From positions 1-64,000 of the forward strand of contig NZ_JNVM01000011.1 of assembly GCF_000722545.1 (NCBI RefSeq): DNA of 64,000 bases. The letters run 5' to 3'. Positions 47,749-57,752 of this stretch are shown piece by piece (position 1 is the first letter of the stretch; every line of letters starts with the position of its first letter). The stretch comes from Paenibacillus tyrphae. GTDB taxonomy: Bacteria; Bacillota; Bacilli; Paenibacillales; NBRC-103111. The notes beneath the pieces were generated by a model, which worked only from the letters and a program-made list of their open reading frames with translations, searched no databases and was not told the DNA's origin. The position numbers and the translations under genes are program-made.

Positions 47749-48947
47749 GCGAGGAGCAAAAGCGAGAAAAAGCTGATGCGGCCGCTGCCGAAGAGCAGAA
47801 GCAAGCGAAAGCGGACGCCAGCGCAAAGCCGTTGGGCGATCAAGCGGAAGCCGCTTCCAGCGAGCAGCCGACGGCGGGCGAGAATACGAAAGCGAACGCA
47901 GGCGAGCCGTCTGCGAGCGATAGAGTGAAAGCGGGTACAGCCGGCGAGCAGGCGAGCGATACGGCGAAAGCCAGCGTAAGCCAAGCGTCCGCCGGGGAAG
48001 CGGTCGCAAGCGAAGAGGCTCCCGCGAAGCGAGGCGCAGAGGCAGACAGCGGCGGCGCGAAAGCCGCTGGCGGCGAAGCGCCCGAGGCGAAGCCCGCCCC
48101 CGCGGCGGCGCCGATGAGCGGCGAGCCGACGGCAGCGCCGGGCGCCGACGTCGCCAAAGCGGGCGGCGCAGGCGAGCCGCCGGGCGGGTACGCCGCGGCG
48201 AAGCCGGCAGCGCCGCAGGCAGGCGCCGAAGGCGCCCAGCCGCGCGAAGCGGACGCCGGCGGCAGCGAGCCTGGCGCAGAGGCGCCGAAGCCGCGGGCCG
48301 CGAAGGCTGCCGCAGGCGAGCCCGGCGACGCGCCGGAGGCGGAGCGCGCAGCGCCGAGCGACGCCGAGAAGGAGGCGAAAGCGAAAGCCGCCGCCGAGGC
48401 GAGAGCCGCGCGGGCGAACGCGCGCGCCGCGAAAACGGAAGGGGCGGAGCCCGAGGCGCCGAAGGAGCCGTCGCCGAACCAGCCGCTGCTGGACCGGCTT
48501 GTGGCGATATTGAAAGCTTTTCGCGCCGATGCGGTCGAGGAAGCTTTTATTAATGAAAAAGACGGACATATTCCCTATGTTACAGTTAAAGCCGAGGCTT
48601 GGCCGGACGTGGCGGATTTGCTGCGGACGCATGAGGAGCTGAAGCTGAACTACTTGCGCAATTTGTCCGGGATCGATATGGAGACCCATATGGAAGTGGC
48701 CTACCATATCATTTCGCTGGAAACGAAGCGCAATTATTGTGTGAAAGTGAAGACGGACCGGGAATCGCCGTCCATTCCTTCCGTGACTCCGATTTGGCCA
48801 ACGGCCAATTGGAACGAACGAGAAGTCTACGATTTGTTTGGAATCGATTTTCCGGGACATCCCGACCTGCGCCGGATTATGATGTCTGACGATTGGATCG
48901 GTCACCCGCTGCGCAAAGATTATGAGCCGCTCGACCCGGAGGTGTGA
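47745..48947 (+). CDS. nuoC: Complex I subunit C with long N-terminal extension
   Basis: The conserved 30-kDa domain occupies only residues about 245-400 ([71 protein letters not shown]). Residues 1-240 are an Ala/Glu/Lys/Pro/Gly-rich disordered extension with very GC-rich codons. The start ATG overlaps nuoB by four bases and the frame is unbroken, so the extension is translated. It has no recognised function; it may shield the N-module docking face in this NuoEFG-less complex. Confidence 0.92.
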   Translation: MSEEQKREKADAAAAEEQKQAKADASAKPLGDQAEAASSEQPTAGENTKANAGEPSASDRVKAGTAGEQASDTAKASVSQASAGEAVASEEAPAKRGAEADSGGAKAAGGEAPEAKPAPAAAPMSGEPTAAPGADVAKAGGAGEPPGGYAAAKPAAPQAGAEGAQPREADAGGSEPGAEAPKPRAAKAAAGEPGDAPEAERAAPSDAEKEAKAKAAAEARAARANARAAKTEGAEPEAPKEPSPNQPLLDRLVAILKAFRADAVEEAFINEKDGHIPYVTVKAEAWPDVADLLRTHEELKLNYLRNLSGIDMETHMEVAYHIISLETKRNYCVKVKTDRESPSIPSVTPIWPTANWNEREVYDLFGIDFPGHPDLRRIMMSDDWIGHPLRKDYEPLDPEV

Positions 48948-48953
48948 TGAAGT

Positions 48954-50057
48954 TTGGCCATTAGAACGGAAGAACTGCTGCTGAACGTAGGCCCGCAGCA
49001 TCCGAGTACGCATGGAGTGTTTCGGATCGTCGTCAAGCTCGACGGCGAAATCATCACGGAAGCGATCCCGGTCATGGGATATCTGCACCGGGGAACGGAG
49101 AAGCTGGCCGAAAATTTAACCTACACCCAAATTATTCCTTATACCGATCGGCTGGATTATGTATCGGCAATGACGAACAATTACGTGCTTGTTAATGCCG
49201 TGGAGAAGCTCATGCAGCTGGAAATCCCGGAGCGCGCAGAGTTTTTGCGACTGATCGTAATGGAGCTCCAGCGGGTTGCCAGCCATATGGTTTGGTGGGG
49301 CACGTATTTGCTTGATATCGGGGCGATGAGCCCGTTCTTGTTCGCGTTTCGCGACCGGGAGATTATTATCGACCTGTTCAACGAGCTATGCGGCGCCCGG
49401 CTGACGTACAACTATATGCGGGTCGGCGGAGTCAAGTGGGATGCGCCGGAAGGTTGGATTCAGAAGGTGCGCGAGTTTATCCCTTACATGAGGGGCAAGC
49501 TGGACCAATATAACGATTTGGTGAGTGGAAACGAAATTTTTCTGGCCCGAATCAAGGGCGTCGGCAAATATGACGCGGAGACGGCTATTGCCTACGGGCT
49601 GAGCGGCGCGAATCTGCGCTGTACGGGAGTAAACTGGGACCTGCGGAAGGACCAGCCTTACAGCATTTACAATCGTTTCGATTTCGACGTCCCGGTAAGC
49701 ACGGGCGGCGATTGCTACGCCAGATATTTGCTGCGGCTGGAGGAAATCCACCAATCGCTGCGCATTCTGGAGCAGGCGGTCGAGCAGTTCCCGGCGGAAG
49801 GCGAGATCATGGGCAAGGTGCCTCGTGTGCTTCGTCCCGCCGAAGGGGAGGTCTATGCCGGTATCGAATCGCCGCGCGGCGAAATCGGCTGCCATATTAT
49901 TTCCAAAGGAAAAGATAAGCCGTACCGCCTGAAATTCCGCAGACCGTCATTCGTCAATCTGCAGATCCTGCCGAAGCTGCTGGTCGGCGAAACGATGACG
50001 AACCTGATCACCATTCTCGGAGGCATCGATATCGTTGTCGGGGAGGTAGATAGCTGA
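48954..50057 (+). CDS. nuoD: Complex I subunit D
   Basis: The 49-kDa quinone-site subunit, 367 residues. Family motifs are LNVGPQHPSTHGVFRIVVKL, GYLHRGTEKLAE and the C-terminal GEIGCHIISKGKDKPYRLKFRRPSF. Start is TTG at 48954 after GGAGGTGTG, seven bases past the nuoC stop. Confidence 0.96.
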   Translation: MAIRTEELLLNVGPQHPSTHGVFRIVVKLDGEIITEAIPVMGYLHRGTEKLAENLTYTQIIPYTDRLDYVSAMTNNYVLVNAVEKLMQLEIPERAEFLRLIVMELQRVASHMVWWGTYLLDIGAMSPFLFAFRDREIIIDLFNELCGARLTYNYMRVGGVKWDAPEGWIQKVREFIPYMRGKLDQYNDLVSGNEIFLARIKGVGKYDAETAIAYGLSGANLRCTGVNWDLRKDQPYSIYNRFDFDVPVSTGGDCYARYLLRLEEIHQSLRILEQAVEQFPAEGEIMGKVPRVLRPAEGEVYAGIESPRGEIGCHIISKGKDKPYRLKFRRPSFVNLQILPKLLVGETMTNLITILGGIDIVVGEVDS

Positions 50058-51064
50058 TGCCGGATTTATTGCAAGAGCCGTTAACATGGACGAATACGGC
50101 CATTTTTTTCGCATGGGGCGTCGTGCTGCTTTTGATCGTGCTTGGCTTTGTGACGTATGCGATCTACTTCGAGCGCAAGGTCATCGGCTGGATGCAGCTG
50201 AGGATCGGTCCGAACCGCGTCGGCCCCCTCGGACTGCTGCAATCCGTCGCGGACGTATTCAAACTCTTGATCAAAGAAGACACGATTCCGAAAAAAGCCG
50301 AGCGTGAGCTCTTCATCCTCGCTCCGGTGATTACGTTTATTCCTGCGTTTACGGTCATTGCCGCCATTCCGTTCACGGACCGGCTGATCAGCAGCGACCT
50401 GAACGTCGGAGTGCTGTACTATGTCGCACTTTCCGGAATCTCGACCATCGGCATCGTGCTCGGCGGCTGGGCTTCCAATAACAAATACGCTCTGCTCGGC
50501 GGAATGCGATCCGCTGCGCAGATGATCAGCTACGAAATTCCGCTGGTCATCTCCATCGTAGGCGTCGTGATGATGTCCGGCAGCATGAACCTTCGCACGA
50601 TCGTGGAAGGACAGGCGGGCGGGTTCTGGCACTGGAACTTTTTGCCGCAAATTATCGGCTTTGCCGTGTTTATCGTTGCTGCCATTTCAGAGCTGAACCG
50701 GACGCCTTTCGACTTGCCTGAGGCCGAGTCGGAGCTGGTTGCAGGCTACCACGTCGAGTACAGCGGCTTCCGCTTTGCGTTTTTCATGCTTGCCGAATAC
50801 GTCTATGTGTTCGCCATTGCAGGCTTGACGACGACCGTGTTTTTGGGAGGGTGGCAGGCGCCGCTTCCGTTCCTCGATTTTATCCCGGGGATCATCTGGT
50901 TTTTGCTGAAGTTTGCGTTCATCGTATTCTTCCTGTTCTGGCTGCGCGCAACGATGCCCCGGATTCGGGTGGACCAGCTGATGGGACTCGGCTGGAAAGT
51001 ACTGCTGCCGCTGGCGCTGGTTAATATTTTTGTAACGGCCATCTATATGGCGATTGCGATGTAA
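50057..51064 (+). CDS. nuoH: Complex I subunit H
   Basis: 335-residue membrane subunit at the quinone channel. It shows ERKVIGWMQLRIGPNRVGPLG and ELNRTPFDLPEAESELVAGY, both signature motifs, with about eight helices. ATG overlaps the nuoD stop by one base. Confidence 0.96.
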   Translation: MPDLLQEPLTWTNTAIFFAWGVVLLLIVLGFVTYAIYFERKVIGWMQLRIGPNRVGPLGLLQSVADVFKLLIKEDTIPKKAERELFILAPVITFIPAFTVIAAIPFTDRLISSDLNVGVLYYVALSGISTIGIVLGGWASNNKYALLGGMRSAAQMISYEIPLVISIVGVVMMSGSMNLRTIVEGQAGGFWHWNFLPQIIGFAVFIVAAISELNRTPFDLPEAESELVAGYHVEYSGFRFAFFMLAEYVYVFAIAGLTTTVFLGGWQAPLPFLDFIPGIIWFLLKFAFIVFFLFWLRATMPRIRVDQLMGLGWKVLLPLALVNIFVTAIYMAIAM

Positions 51065-51109
51065 CAAGGACCCGGCAGCCGGATGCCGAGGATGAAAGGG
51101 TGATTGACT

Positions 51110-51553
51110 ATGAAGGGCATCATGAAGGGACTGGGCGTGACCTTTAAATCCATGACCCAGAAAAAAGTGACCTACGCTTATCCCGACGTTCCGCTTCAAA
51201 TGCCGGACCGGTTCCGGGGCATCCAGCATTTTGACCCCGAGAAGTGCATCGTCTGTAACCAATGCGCGCGCATTTGCCCGACGGAGTGCATCAATCTGGT
51301 CGGCAAGCCGAACCCGGACCCCGAGAAAAAGGGAAAAGTGATCGATACGTACGATATTAACTTTGAAATTTGCATTTTGTGCGACTTGTGCACGGAAGTA
51401 TGTCCGACCGAAGCGATCGTGATGACCAACAACTTCGAGCTGAGTACGTACAGCCGCGACGATTTATTCAAAAACCTGCAGTGGCTGAACGAGAACAATA
51501 ACAACGTGCGCAAGGAGAATAACTCGGCGCTTCCGAAAGGCGGGGCGAAATAA
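51110..51553 (+). CDS. nuoI: Complex I subunit I (two 4Fe-4S clusters)
   Basis: 147-residue ferredoxin-like subunit. The two 4Fe-4S motifs are CIVCNQCARICPTEC and CILCDLCTEVCPTEA. ATG 51110 follows AAAGGGTGA; a TTG at 51104 overlaps the ribosome site. The stop overlaps nuoJ. Confidence 0.95.
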   Translation: MKGIMKGLGVTFKSMTQKKVTYAYPDVPLQMPDRFRGIQHFDPEKCIVCNQCARICPTECINLVGKPNPDPEKKGKVIDTYDINFEICILCDLCTEVCPTEAIVMTNNFELSTYSRDDLFKNLQWLNENNNNVRKENNSALPKGGAK

Positions 51554-52080
51554 TGTTCGGAAATATCGTGGACTTTTTGTCCCGCGGCGAAAATATCGCA
51601 TTTTTCATCTGTGCGCTGCTTGCCATCGGCGGGGCGATTTTCATGCTCAGCTTCACCAAAGTAGTCCACATGGTCGTGGCCGTGGCACTGACGTTCATCA
51701 GCCTGGCCGGGCTGTATGTCGTCCTCGAAGCGGAATTTGTGGCCGTCGTTCAGATATTGATCTATGCGGGCGCGATCTCCATTCTGATGATTTTCGGGAT
51801 CATGATGACCAAGCATACGAAGGAAGAGGAAGAAGAGCCGAAGCGGCCGTGGCATAACGGACTGTTATTCGTCGGGGCGGCGGGACTGTTCGGGATCATC
51901 TTCTACGCGATCCAGAAATCGCAGCTTCCTTCCGGCGAATACCCGTCGATGCAGGATAATACGATGGAGATCGGGAAGCTGCTGTTTACCAACCATGTGA
52001 TCCCGTTCGAGTTGATGTCGGTGCTTCTGACGGTCGCTTTCATCGGTGCGATCATCGTGGCGAAGAGAGAGGAGGACTGA
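51553..52080 (+). CDS. nuoJ: Complex I subunit J
   Basis: 175-residue membrane subunit with five helices. AEFVAVVQILIYAGAISILMIF is the family signature. ATG overlaps the nuoI stop (TAATG). A Lys/Glu cytosolic loop (KHTKEEEEEPKRPW) separates helices three and four. Confidence 0.94.
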   Translation: MFGNIVDFLSRGENIAFFICALLAIGGAIFMLSFTKVVHMVVAVALTFISLAGLYVVLEAEFVAVVQILIYAGAISILMIFGIMMTKHTKEEEEEPKRPWHNGLLFVGAAGLFGIIFYAIQKSQLPSGEYPSMQDNTMEIGKLLFTNHVIPFELMSVLLTVAFIGAIIVAKREED

Positions 52081-52083
52081 GGG

Positions 52084-52401
52084 ATGGGAGCTACCGGACT
52101 GGCTACGCCTTACTTGACGCTGGCAGCGATTCTATTCTGCATCGGATTGTATGGAGCGCTGTCGAAAAAGCACGCCGTTATCGTCTTGCTGTCTGTCGAG
52201 CTGATGCTCAACAGCGTCAACCTGAACCTCGTCGCTTTTTCCAAGCTGGGCGTCAACCCCGGATTAACCGGACAAATTTTCTCGCTGTTTAACATTACGG
52301 TGGCCGCGGCGGAAGTGGCTGTCGGCATTGCGATACTGATTGCGCTGTACCGCAACAAAGGAACAACGGATGTCAACGAGATGGACTCGATGAAGCGATA
52401 G
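52084..52401 (+). CDS. nuoK: Complex I subunit K
   Basis: 105-residue membrane subunit with three helices. The buried glutamates are seen in [19 protein letters not shown] and [23 protein letters not shown] follows GAGAGGAGGACTGAGGG, three bases after nuoJ. Confidence 0.95.
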   Translation: MGATGLATPYLTLAAILFCIGLYGALSKKHAVIVLLSVELMLNSVNLNLVAFSKLGVNPGLTGQIFSLFNITVAAAEVAVGIAILIALYRNKGTTDVNEMDSMKR

Positions 52402-52514
52402 CGCAGCTTCCGCAAGCGCTTGTCCGGAGGCCGGTAAGGGTTATCCGGACAAGAAATCAGAGATCGTGTTCTTAGGCAAGCTTGCGGCAATCTCTTGGAG
52501 GAGGACTTAAGCCC

Positions 52515-54410
52515 ATGGTATCGGCTTATTCGCAATACGCTTGGCTCATCCCGTTGTTCCCTTTGCTGTCGTTTCTCATTTTAACGGCGGTGGGGCGCAG
52601 CTTGCGGGAGACGGGCGCTTATATCAGCATAGTGGCCGTGTTCGCTTCGTTCGCGCTGTCCGTCCTTATTTTCTGGGAACGGATCGGCGGGAACGTCGAA
52701 GATTTCACGTGGAACAAATTGCAATGGCTCCATCTTGGCAACGTTACGTTGAACATGGGCTTCGAGGTTACGAATTTGAATGCGCTCATGCTGGTCATCG
52801 TGACCTTAGTCAGCTTGCTGGTCAATATTTATTCTAAAGGCTATATGCACGGGGACGAGCGAATTAATGTGTTTTTCGCTTATATCGCCCTGTTTACGTT
52901 CTCCATGCTCGGACTTGTCATCTCGGAGAATCTGGTGCAGTTCTACATATTCTGGGAGCTGGTCGGCGTCTGCTCGTTCCTGCTCGTAGGTTTCTGGTAT
53001 TTCAAGCCGGAAGCCCGGGCGGCTGCCAAGAAGGCGTTCATCGTCACCCGGATCGGCGACGTCGGGTTGTTTCTCGGCATTCTGCTGCTGTTCTGGGTTA
53101 TGCCGAACCATGCGCTCGACTTCAGCTCGATTCATAATGCGCTGTCCGGCGGAAAAATTTCCGGCGATATGACGACTTGGATCGCCATTTTGATCTTCGT
53201 CGGCGCCATCGGCAAATCGGGACAATTCCCGCTGCACACATGGCTTCCGGACGCGATGGAAGGTCCGACGCCGATCAGTGCGCTGATCCATGCCGCGACC
53301 ATGGTTGCCGCCGGCGTGTATCTCGTAGCGCGGACATTTGATATTTTCACAGCATCGCCCGCGGCTTTGACCGTGGTCGCTGTGGTCGGGGCGTTTACGG
53401 CGATTTTCGCCGCCACGATCGGTACGGCGCAGAACGATATTAAGCGGATCTTGGCCTATTCTACGGTCAGCCAGCTCGGCTACATGATGATGGCATTGGG
53501 CATCGGCACGACTGTGGCGTATACGGCAGGCATTTTCCACTTGTTCACGCATGCGTTCTTCAAGGCGCTGCTGTTCCTCGGCGCAGGCAGCGTCATTCAT
53601 GCGGTACACACGCAGAACATTCACGAAATGGGCGGCGTCGGCAGCAAAATGAAGATTACGGCGTGGACGTTCGCCATCGGCGCGCTCGCGCTCAGCGGGA
53701 TCGTGCCGCTGTCCGGCTTCTGGTCCAAGGATGCGATTCTTGCCGAAGCGTATAACACCGGACATACCGGATTGTTCTGGGTCGGGCTGATCGCAGCGTT
53801 TTTTACGGCATTTTATATGTCGCGCCTGTTCTTTCTGGTGTTCATGGGCAAGTCCCGGCAAAAGGAAAATCACGGTCCGGTTCACGAATCTCCTGGCTCC
53901 ATGACCTTCCCGCTTATCGTGCTGGCGGTTCTTGCCGTCGTAGCCGGCTTCGTCTTTACGCCGTTCAATCCGTGGCTGGGCTCGTGGCTGACCGGACATG
54001 CCGAAGAAGAGCATGCTTCCTGGTTCGTCATGGTGATGTCCAACGTCGTCGGTTTGCTCGGGATCGGACTGGGGTATCTCGTCTATCTCAAACGCGTGAT
54101 TTCGGCCGATGCCGTCACGGCTGGCGCACCTTGGCTGTACCGGCTGCTTAACCGCAAGTATTACATCGATGAGCTGTATCAGGCGATCATTGTGCGTCCG
54201 CTTCAGGGAATCGGGTCTTTGCTGCACCTGTTCGACGTCTATGTAGTCGACGGCGTCGTTCGTTTAGCCGCCTATACCGTAACCGGCCTCGGACGTCTCG
54301 GGTCGCGGATGCAGAACGGACAGGTACAATCGTACGGGCTGATCACGCTGCTCGGACTGTTGATTTTGATACTGGCCATTGCGGGAAGGAGGTTCATCGA
54401 TGTCGGATAG
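52515..54410 (+). CDS. nuoL: Complex I subunit L (antiporter-like)
   Basis: 631-residue proton-pumping subunit with about sixteen helices and the lateral amphipathic helix. Motifs are WELVGVCSFLLVGFWYFKPEA, GKSGQFPLHTWLPDAMEGPT and HATMVAAGVYLVAR. ATG 52515 follows TTGGAGGAGG; the frame back to 52482 precedes that site. It overlaps nuoM by 11 bases. Confidence 0.95.
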   Translation: MVSAYSQYAWLIPLFPLLSFLILTAVGRSLRETGAYISIVAVFASFALSVLIFWERIGGNVEDFTWNKLQWLHLGNVTLNMGFEVTNLNALMLVIVTLVSLLVNIYSKGYMHGDERINVFFAYIALFTFSMLGLVISENLVQFYIFWELVGVCSFLLVGFWYFKPEARAAAKKAFIVTRIGDVGLFLGILLLFWVMPNHALDFSSIHNALSGGKISGDMTTWIAILIFVGAIGKSGQFPLHTWLPDAMEGPTPISALIHAATMVAAGVYLVARTFDIFTASPAALTVVAVVGAFTAIFAATIGTAQNDIKRILAYSTVSQLGYMMMALGIGTTVAYTAGIFHLFTHAFFKALLFLGAGSVIHAVHTQNIHEMGGVGSKMKITAWTFAIGALALSGIVPLSGFWSKDAILAEAYNTGHTGLFWVGLIAAFFTAFYMSRLFFLVFMGKSRQKENHGPVHESPGSMTFPLIVLAVLAVVAGFVFTPFNPWLGSWLTGHAEEEHASWFVMVMSNVVGLLGIGLGYLVYLKRVISADAVTAGAPWLYRLLNRKYYIDELYQAIIVRPLQGIGSLLHLFDVYVVDGVVRLAAYTVTGLGRLGSRMQNGQVQSYGLITLLGLLILILAIAGRRFIDVG

Positions 54411-56031
54411 TATTCCTATTTTATCGCTCATCGCTTTTTCACCGCTCATCGGTGTGCTGATCCTGATGTTTATGCCCAAGACGCAGGGCCAGTGGATCAA
54501 AGCGACGGCGATTGTCGCGACGCTCATTCCGCTGGTGCTGTCCGCCTGGCTTTACGGGCAGTTCAACCATAATCTCGAAGGCATGCAGTTCAGAGAAGAG
54601 GTACCGTGGATCCTCGTTCCGCTGAACAAAGAGACGCAAGGACTCAGTCAATTGACGGCTTACTTCTTCGAGTTCAAGTATACGATGGCTATTGACGGTC
54701 TTTCGCTGCCGCTCGTCTTATTGACCGCGATTGTTGCAACGATGGCTGCGCTGGCGTCGGTGTACATCAAGAAACGCTGGAAATCGTATTTTATTTGGTT
54801 CCTGCTCCTCGAAACCGGTATGTTCGGCGTCTTTATGGCGCAGGATCTGTTCTTGTTCTTCGTCTTTTTCGAGCTGACGCTGATCCCGATGTTCTTCCTG
54901 ATCGGCATTTGGGGATATATGGACCGGGAACGCGCGGCGAATAAATTTTTGATCTACAACGGAATCGGTTCGGCGATTATGCTGATCGCTTTTCTCATCC
55001 TCGTTAGTACGGCGGGTTTCGGCCAAACGATGGGGGATAACGGCATTTCAATTCATTATTCCGGGGATATCAACGTCATTATGGAGCATCTGTTCCAGAG
55101 CGCGGATTCGTATGTGAATCAAGGCGACCTGGAGGGCAACCCGTTCTATTTAAGCGAAACGATGAAATGGGTGCTGTTCCTGATGATGCTTGTGGCCTTC
55201 GGCATCAAGCTGCCGATTTTCCCGTTCCATACGTGGATGCTGAAAGTACATACGGAAGCGCCGCCGTCGATCGTTATGATTCACTCCGGCATTTTGCTGA
55301 AAATGGGCGCTTACGGCTTGATTCGCTTCGGGATTTTGCTGTTCCCGCAGCAGGCGGTGCAGTGGGCTGCCGTACTGGCGATTCTCGGTGTGATCAACAT
55401 CGTGTACGGTGCAATTCTGGCTTTCGTTCAAAAGGAGTTCAAGCTAGTGCTGGCTTACTCCAGTATCAGCCATATGGGCATCGTGCTGGTCGGCATTGCC
55501 GCGTTTAACCCGGCAGGTCTGGAAGGAGCCGTATTCCAGCTCGTCTCTCACGGTCTCATCTCGGCGCTGCTGTTCCTGCTTGTCGGGAGCATTTATGAGC
55601 GCACGCAGACGACGGAGCTTGACCAGCTTGGCGGCTTGGCCAAATCGGTGCCGTTCATTTCCGGGATTCTGCTTGTAGCCGGGATGGCCTCGCTCGGTCT
55701 ACCCGGGTTGTCGGGCTTCATCGGCGAGTTTCTGGCATTCCTGGGCTTGTTCGAAAAGTATAAGATCATTACGGCCGTCGGAGCGCTTGGGATCATTCTG
55801 GCTGCGGTCTACGTGCTTCGCGGGGTGCTCGGTATCACGTACGGACCGCAGAAGACGACGCTGCCGGAGATGCGGGACGCACGGCTGATCGAAGCGATTC
55901 CGATGATTGCGCTTGTCGCTTTCATCGTGGTGCTCGGGATTTACCCGGGCGTGCTGAGCAATCCGCTGCATCAGACCGTCAGCAGCTTCGATCAATTCAT
56001 TCACAGCGTTTCCGCGAAGATAGGGGGTTAG
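54400..56031 (+). CDS. nuoM: Complex I subunit M (antiporter-like)
   Basis: 543-residue proton-pumping subunit with about fourteen helices. Motifs are FFELTLIPMFFLIGIWGY, GIKLPIFPFHTWMLKVHTEA and AYSSISHMGIVLVGIAAFN. ATG 54400 follows GGAAGGAGG inside the nuoL end. Confidence 0.95.
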   Translation: MSDSIPILSLIAFSPLIGVLILMFMPKTQGQWIKATAIVATLIPLVLSAWLYGQFNHNLEGMQFREEVPWILVPLNKETQGLSQLTAYFFEFKYTMAIDGLSLPLVLLTAIVATMAALASVYIKKRWKSYFIWFLLLETGMFGVFMAQDLFLFFVFFELTLIPMFFLIGIWGYMDRERAANKFLIYNGIGSAIMLIAFLILVSTAGFGQTMGDNGISIHYSGDINVIMEHLFQSADSYVNQGDLEGNPFYLSETMKWVLFLMMLVAFGIKLPIFPFHTWMLKVHTEAPPSIVMIHSGILLKMGAYGLIRFGILLFPQQAVQWAAVLAILGVINIVYGAILAFVQKEFKLVLAYSSISHMGIVLVGIAAFNPAGLEGAVFQLVSHGLISALLFLLVGSIYERTQTTELDQLGGLAKSVPFISGILLVAGMASLGLPGLSGFIGEFLAFLGLFEKYKIITAVGALGIILAAVYVLRGVLGITYGPQKTTLPEMRDARLIEAIPMIALVAFIVVLGIYPGVLSNPLHQTVSSFDQFIHSVSAKIGG

Positions 56032-56035
56032 ACCG

Positions 56036-57550
56036 GTGGAACCGATACGTCTTGAGCTAAGTGATCTGGGTCTGCTGGCTCCGGAGCTGACACTCGTCGC
56101 CGCCGCTGTGGTGTTGTCGCTGCTGGACCTGCTGCTGCCGCGTCAGATGAACCGGACCTGGTTGGGCTGGTTGTCGCTGGTGGGCATTATTATTGCTGCT
56201 GTATTTGCGGTCGGGCAGCTCAATCCTGCGGAACCGAAGCAGCTGCTTAACTTCAGCTACCGGGTCGACGATTTTGCGGCCATCCTGAAGCTGGTGCTGC
56301 TGGCGGGGGCCGGGCTGATTACGCTAATGAGCATTGGCTCGGTAAAAGAAGATGAAATTCCGCATGTCGGCGAATTTTATTATTTGCTTCTGCCAGCGAC
56401 GCTCGGCGGTATGATTATGGCTTCGTCCGGCGATCTGATCACCATCTTCGTCGGTTTGGAGCTGCTCAGTATCACCTCGTATATTTTGGTAGCCATGCGC
56501 AAAAAAGACAAGCGCTCAAACGAGGGGGCTTTCAAATACCTTGTGCTGGGCGGTGTATCGTCAGCTGTCATTCTGTACGGCATGTCCTTCTTGTACGGCA
56601 TGACGGGCTCGATTGTGATTAAGGAGATTAACGCGGGACTCGGGCAAGCGTCCCATGGAATGCTCCCGCTCGTTTATTTAAGCTTTTTCCTGCTGCTTGC
56701 GGGCTTCGGCTTCAAAGTGGCGACGGCGCCGTTCCATATGTGGGCTCCGGACGTATACCAAGGAGCGCCGACGCCGGTTACCGCATTTCTCGCGGTCGTG
56801 TCGAAGGCGGCGGCATTTGCGATTCTGTTCCGGTTCGTGTATAACGTCTATGCGATCGGGGATCTGATGAATCTCCCCTTCCATAAGGACGTCTTGCTAT
56901 CCTTGATGGTCGTGGCGGCTGCTGCGATGATCGTCGGTAACTTCGTTGCTCTGCGGCAAACGAACATGAAGCGGCTGCTGGCCTACTCCGGGATTGCCAA
57001 CTCGGGCTACTTGATGGTGCCGATCGCGATTCAGTTCTCGATGATGCATTATTCGAATTTCGCCGAGTTCGCTTTTTACCTTATTGCCTATCTGTTCATG
57101 AACATCGGGATTTTCGCGGTGCTGATGATCGTCGAACGCTCGACGGGCGACGACGAGATCAAAGGCTTGGCCGGCTTGTATTACCGGGCGCCGGGAACGG
57201 CTGTCGCAGCTGTGCTGCTGGTGCTGTCCCTCGCAGGGCTGCCGGTGTCCGGCGGCTTCTTCGGGAAGCTGTACATTTTGCTTGGCACGCTGCAAACGCA
57301 GCACTACTGGCTTGCGGCGGTCATGATCGGAACAAGCGTCGTTTCGTACTACTTCTACTTCGGCTTGATCCGCCAAATGTTCATGCGCAGTGAAGACGGG
57401 GCGCAGCCGATCCGTACGACCGTTCCGCTTAGCGTAACGATGTGGCTGTGCGTAGCCGCGAGCGTAGTACTCGGATTGTTTCCGCACTGGGTACTCGGTT
57501 ACTTGGAACGCATCTTCTCGCTTACGCAGGATTTGTTCATATTTAGCTAG
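56036..57550 (+). CDS. nuoN: Complex I subunit N (antiporter-like)
   Basis: 504-residue proton-pumping subunit. Motifs are FVGLELLSITSYILVAMRKK, GFKVATAPFHMWAPDVYQGA and AYSGIANSGYLMVPIA. Start is GTG at 56036, four bases past nuoM. Last gene of the nuo operon, followed by a terminator. Genes nuoE, F and G are absent. Confidence 0.95.
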   Translation: MEPIRLELSDLGLLAPELTLVAAAVVLSLLDLLLPRQMNRTWLGWLSLVGIIIAAVFAVGQLNPAEPKQLLNFSYRVDDFAAILKLVLLAGAGLITLMSIGSVKEDEIPHVGEFYYLLLPATLGGMIMASSGDLITIFVGLELLSITSYILVAMRKKDKRSNEGAFKYLVLGGVSSAVILYGMSFLYGMTGSIVIKEINAGLGQASHGMLPLVYLSFFLLLAGFGFKVATAPFHMWAPDVYQGAPTPVTAFLAVVSKAAAFAILFRFVYNVYAIGDLMNLPFHKDVLLSLMVVAAAAMIVGNFVALRQTNMKRLLAYSGIANSGYLMVPIAIQFSMMHYSNFAEFAFYLIAYLFMNIGIFAVLMIVERSTGDDEIKGLAGLYYRAPGTAVAAVLLVLSLAGLPVSGGFFGKLYILLGTLQTQHYWLAAVMIGTSVVSYYFYFGLIRQMFMRSEDGAQPIRTTVPLSVTMWLCVAASVVLGLFPHWVLGYLERIFSLTQDLFIFS

Positions 57551-57583
57551 TCTGGGTGGATGTATGTTCCACTCATTCATGCG

Positions 57584-57622
57584 AAACCCCGCTTTTCCTT
57601 GACCGGAAAGGCGGGGTTTTTC
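57584..57622 (+). terminator. nuo operon terminator
   Basis: AAACCCCGC...GCGGGGTTT outer stem with TTTTCC/GGAAAG inner pairs, followed by TTTTTC. Confidence 0.9.
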
Positions 57623-57752
57623 GGCGTATATGTCTGAATGGTGAAAATTTGCTCTAAGGTTTTCAATTCCAGTTGCAGGGATTCGGCTTAAAGCTTAGAA
57701 TGAGATAATGGGGTTAGGCTGAAGAAAATCATGATAAAGGATTCTGAATGCG

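Noticed and set aside
47242..49088. Long Arg/Leu-rich minus-strand frames opposite nuoB-nuoD
   Set aside because: They mirror the GC-rich low-complexity part of nuoC; composition alone keeps them open.
52806..54227. 473-codon minus-strand frame opposite nuoL
   Set aside because: Antisense shadow; the Asp/Glu/Arg/His-rich protein is the expected mirror of membrane-helix codons.
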